Below are positions 5,478 to 6,276 of a stretch of DNA of 6,276 nt, in pieces (the stretch's first letter is position 1; each line of letters starts with the position of its first letter). The stretch spans positions 1-6,276 of the forward strand of contig JAKARN010000089.1 of assembly GCA_021828425.1 (NCBI GenBank). Direction: 5' to 3'. The notes beneath the pieces were generated by a model, which was not told where the DNA came from, searched no databases, and saw only the letters and a program-made list of their open reading frames with translations. This DNA is from Pseudomonadota bacterium (GTDB lineage Bacteria; Pseudomonadota; Gammaproteobacteria; JAKAQQ01). A program made the translations under genes and the position numbers.

Positions 5478-6133
5478 CAGGATGGGGGATGCACGACGGG
5501 GTGGATCGTCTTCTCACGGAGTTTGCGGATCAGCCCCACCACACCCACCCGTCCCAGGATCGGCTCGAACTGTTTCCGGAAACTCATGACGTAGGAGATG
5601 CCCTCGACACTCACGTCAAAAATCCTCCACCCGCGAGCGGTGCGGTAGAGGGCATAAGTGACGCCCACCGACTGGCCGCCTTGCGTGTGAATCTCGCTCA
5701 TGACCTCCACATAGTGCACGGTGAGCGAACCCCGGTAGGGTTTGACCCGGACCTGGGCTCCGCGGTAGTGCTTGAGGGCGGTTGCGAAGGTGTGGATCAG
5801 GTAGTGGTAGAAGAAGCGCTCAAACTGCTGCCGTTGCACCGGTGTCGCCGACCGCCAGTACCGACCGAGTACGTACTCCGCGGTGAGCGAGAAGTCGAAG
5901 TAGGGCAGAAGCTCATTCGCCAGGAGGAGGGCCGTCTTCCGGGGATGGAGGTGGAGTCCCTGCCGGTGGGCCTTGAGAAAGACCAGGACCTTCCCCGTCG
6001 CCTGTTGGATCAGGGCGGTGGGTGTGGCGGCCGGGTTGTCAACCAGCGGCACCGGAGTCACGGGTGCGGCATGAGCCGGGACCCCGAGAAGAAGGAGGGG
6101 AAGCAGGGAGAGGGGAAGGAGTCTTTTCATCAT
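5477..6133 (-). CDS. mlaC: MlaC periplasmic phospholipid-binding protein
   Basis: The 218-residue protein belongs to the MlaC/Ttg2D family, which shuttles phospholipids across the periplasm between MlaA in the outer membrane and the MlaFEDB complex. A clear Sec signal peptide (K3 R4, a leucine-rich core at 5-18, then VPAHA) predicts cleavage after Ala22. The mature part shows family-typical segments: PYFDFSLTAEYVLGRYWRSA, then FERFFYHYLIHTFA, and near the end GWRIFDVSVEGISYV followed by SFRKQFEPIL. Length matches E. coli MlaC (211). An in-frame TAG lies directly before the first ATG, so the start is 6133, or 6130 at the second Met. GGTG (6144-6141) is the only Shine-Dalgarno-like stretch. The stop overlaps the mlaB start by one base. 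Upstream lies the mlaD end and a possible 29-codon ORF. Confidence 0.93.
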   Translation of the reverse strand: MMKRLLPLSLLPLLLLGVPAHAAPVTPVPLVDNPAATPTALIQQATGKVLVFLKAHRQGLHLHPRKTALLLANELLPYFDFSLTAEYVLGRYWRSATPVQRQQFERFFYHYLIHTFATALKHYRGAQVRVKPYRGSLTVHYVEVMSEIHTQGGQSVGVTYALYRTARGWRIFDVSVEGISYVMSFRKQFEPILGRVGVVGLIRKLREKTIHPVVHPPS

Positions 6134-6219
6134 CTAAGATCACCAGTGGGGCCGCGGGATCCCGCAGCAGGGCGCGGGTCCGCAGTGGGACGGGGTCCGG
6201 GGGCGTCCATTTTCTTCAT
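6130..6219 (-). CDS. possible 29-residue ORF bridging mlaD and mlaC
   Basis: This frame begins MKKMDAPGPRP and ends GPTGDLR; it is rich in Pro, Gly, Ala and Arg. Its ATG (6219-6217) overlaps the mlaD stop as ATGA, and its TGA (6132-6130) overlaps the mlaC start as ATGATG, so it fills the whole gap with coupling-type overlaps at both ends. It could be a tiny peptide used for translational coupling. It could also be an out-of-frame remnant of a Pro/Ala-rich MlaD tail such as E. coli MlaD has, or chance in GC-rich DNA. There is no Shine-Dalgarno of its own and no recognised homologue. Confidence 0.25.
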   Translation of the reverse strand: MKKMDAPGPRPTADPRPAAGSRGPTGDLR

Positions 6220-6276
6220 TTGCCGGAATGGCTGCCGTGGGTCAACAGCTGACCCAACAGGTTTTCCAGGATAATC
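6216..6276 (-). CDS. mlaD: MlaD, C-terminal end (partial)
   Basis: Nineteen codons and a TGA (6218-6216) are present; the rest lies beyond the window. They read IILENLLGQLLTHGSHSGK. The stretch LENLLGQLL matches the end of MlaD, where the helix ends in something like LEDLIGQFL. MlaD is the inner-membrane-anchored MCE protein that forms a hexameric ring in the MlaFEDB phospholipid transporter. The position immediately upstream of mlaC, in the same direction, is exactly where mlaD lies in the usual mlaF-E-D-C-B order. The protein ends only ten residues after this motif, without the long tail seen in E. coli. Confidence 0.8.
   Translation of the reverse strand, partial: IILENLLGQLLTHGSHSGK

Noticed and set aside
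5489..6274. 261-codon plus-strand reading frame opposite mlaC and the end of mlaD
   Set aside because: The minus strand gives a clear MlaC with signal peptide and the MlaD end. The plus frame has no recognisable features.

Overview
The window comes from the chromosome of a GC-rich Gram-negative proteobacterium. The evidence is an outer-membrane FadL-type barrel, an OmlA/MlaA-type lipoprotein with a lipobox, a periplasmic MlaC, and a dapA | gcvR-bcp arrangement that matches the E. coli neighbourhood. Gamma-proteobacteria or Acidithiobacillia-like bacteria fit best, but the sequence alone does not fix the genus. I see no mobile element, CRISPR array, tRNA, rRNA or prophage gene. Coding density is very high and no gap exceeds 160 bases.

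Layout. (1) Positions 1-49, minus strand: the first 16 codons of dapA, running out of the window. (2) Positions 50-160: a divergent control region with a candidate dapA promoter, a 10-bp palindrome lying on it, and a TAGGGAG repeat. (3) Positions 161-2600, plus strand: a tight three-gene operon with 6-7 nt gaps. It encodes a GcvR-type double-ACT regulator, a Bcp/PrxQ peroxiredoxin lacking the usual resolving cysteine, and a PIN-PhoH ATPase. (4) Positions 2601-2759: a leader with an AT-rich promoter-like patch. (5) Positions 2760-4124: an OmpP1/FadL-family outer-membrane channel, followed by two back-to-back hairpins. (6) Positions 4277-5206: mlaA. (7) Positions 5148-6276, minus strand: the end of mlaD, a possible small ORF, then mlaC and mlaB. 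These converge on mlaA, and the last codons of mlaA and mlaB overlap.

How the genes fit together. The right half is an outer-membrane lipid block. MlaA (outer-membrane lipoprotein), MlaC (periplasmic shuttle), MlaD (inner-membrane MCE ring) and MlaB (cytoplasmic STAS subunit) belong to the Mla phospholipid transport pathway that maintains outer-membrane asymmetry. The MlaF ATPase and MlaE permease are expected just beyond position 6276. The FadL-type channel next door handles hydrophobic molecules at the same membrane. The left half is housekeeping: lysine/diaminopimelate synthesis, an amino-acid-sensing regulator, peroxide defence and an RNA-linked ATPase.

I do not see a clearly new system. 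The points most worth checking are: a 29-codon ORF that exactly bridges mlaD and mlaC with overlaps at both ends; the antisense 3' overlap of mlaA and mlaB together with a minus-strand terminator beyond mlaA; and a dnaX-like slippery site in the PIN domain of the PhoH gene.
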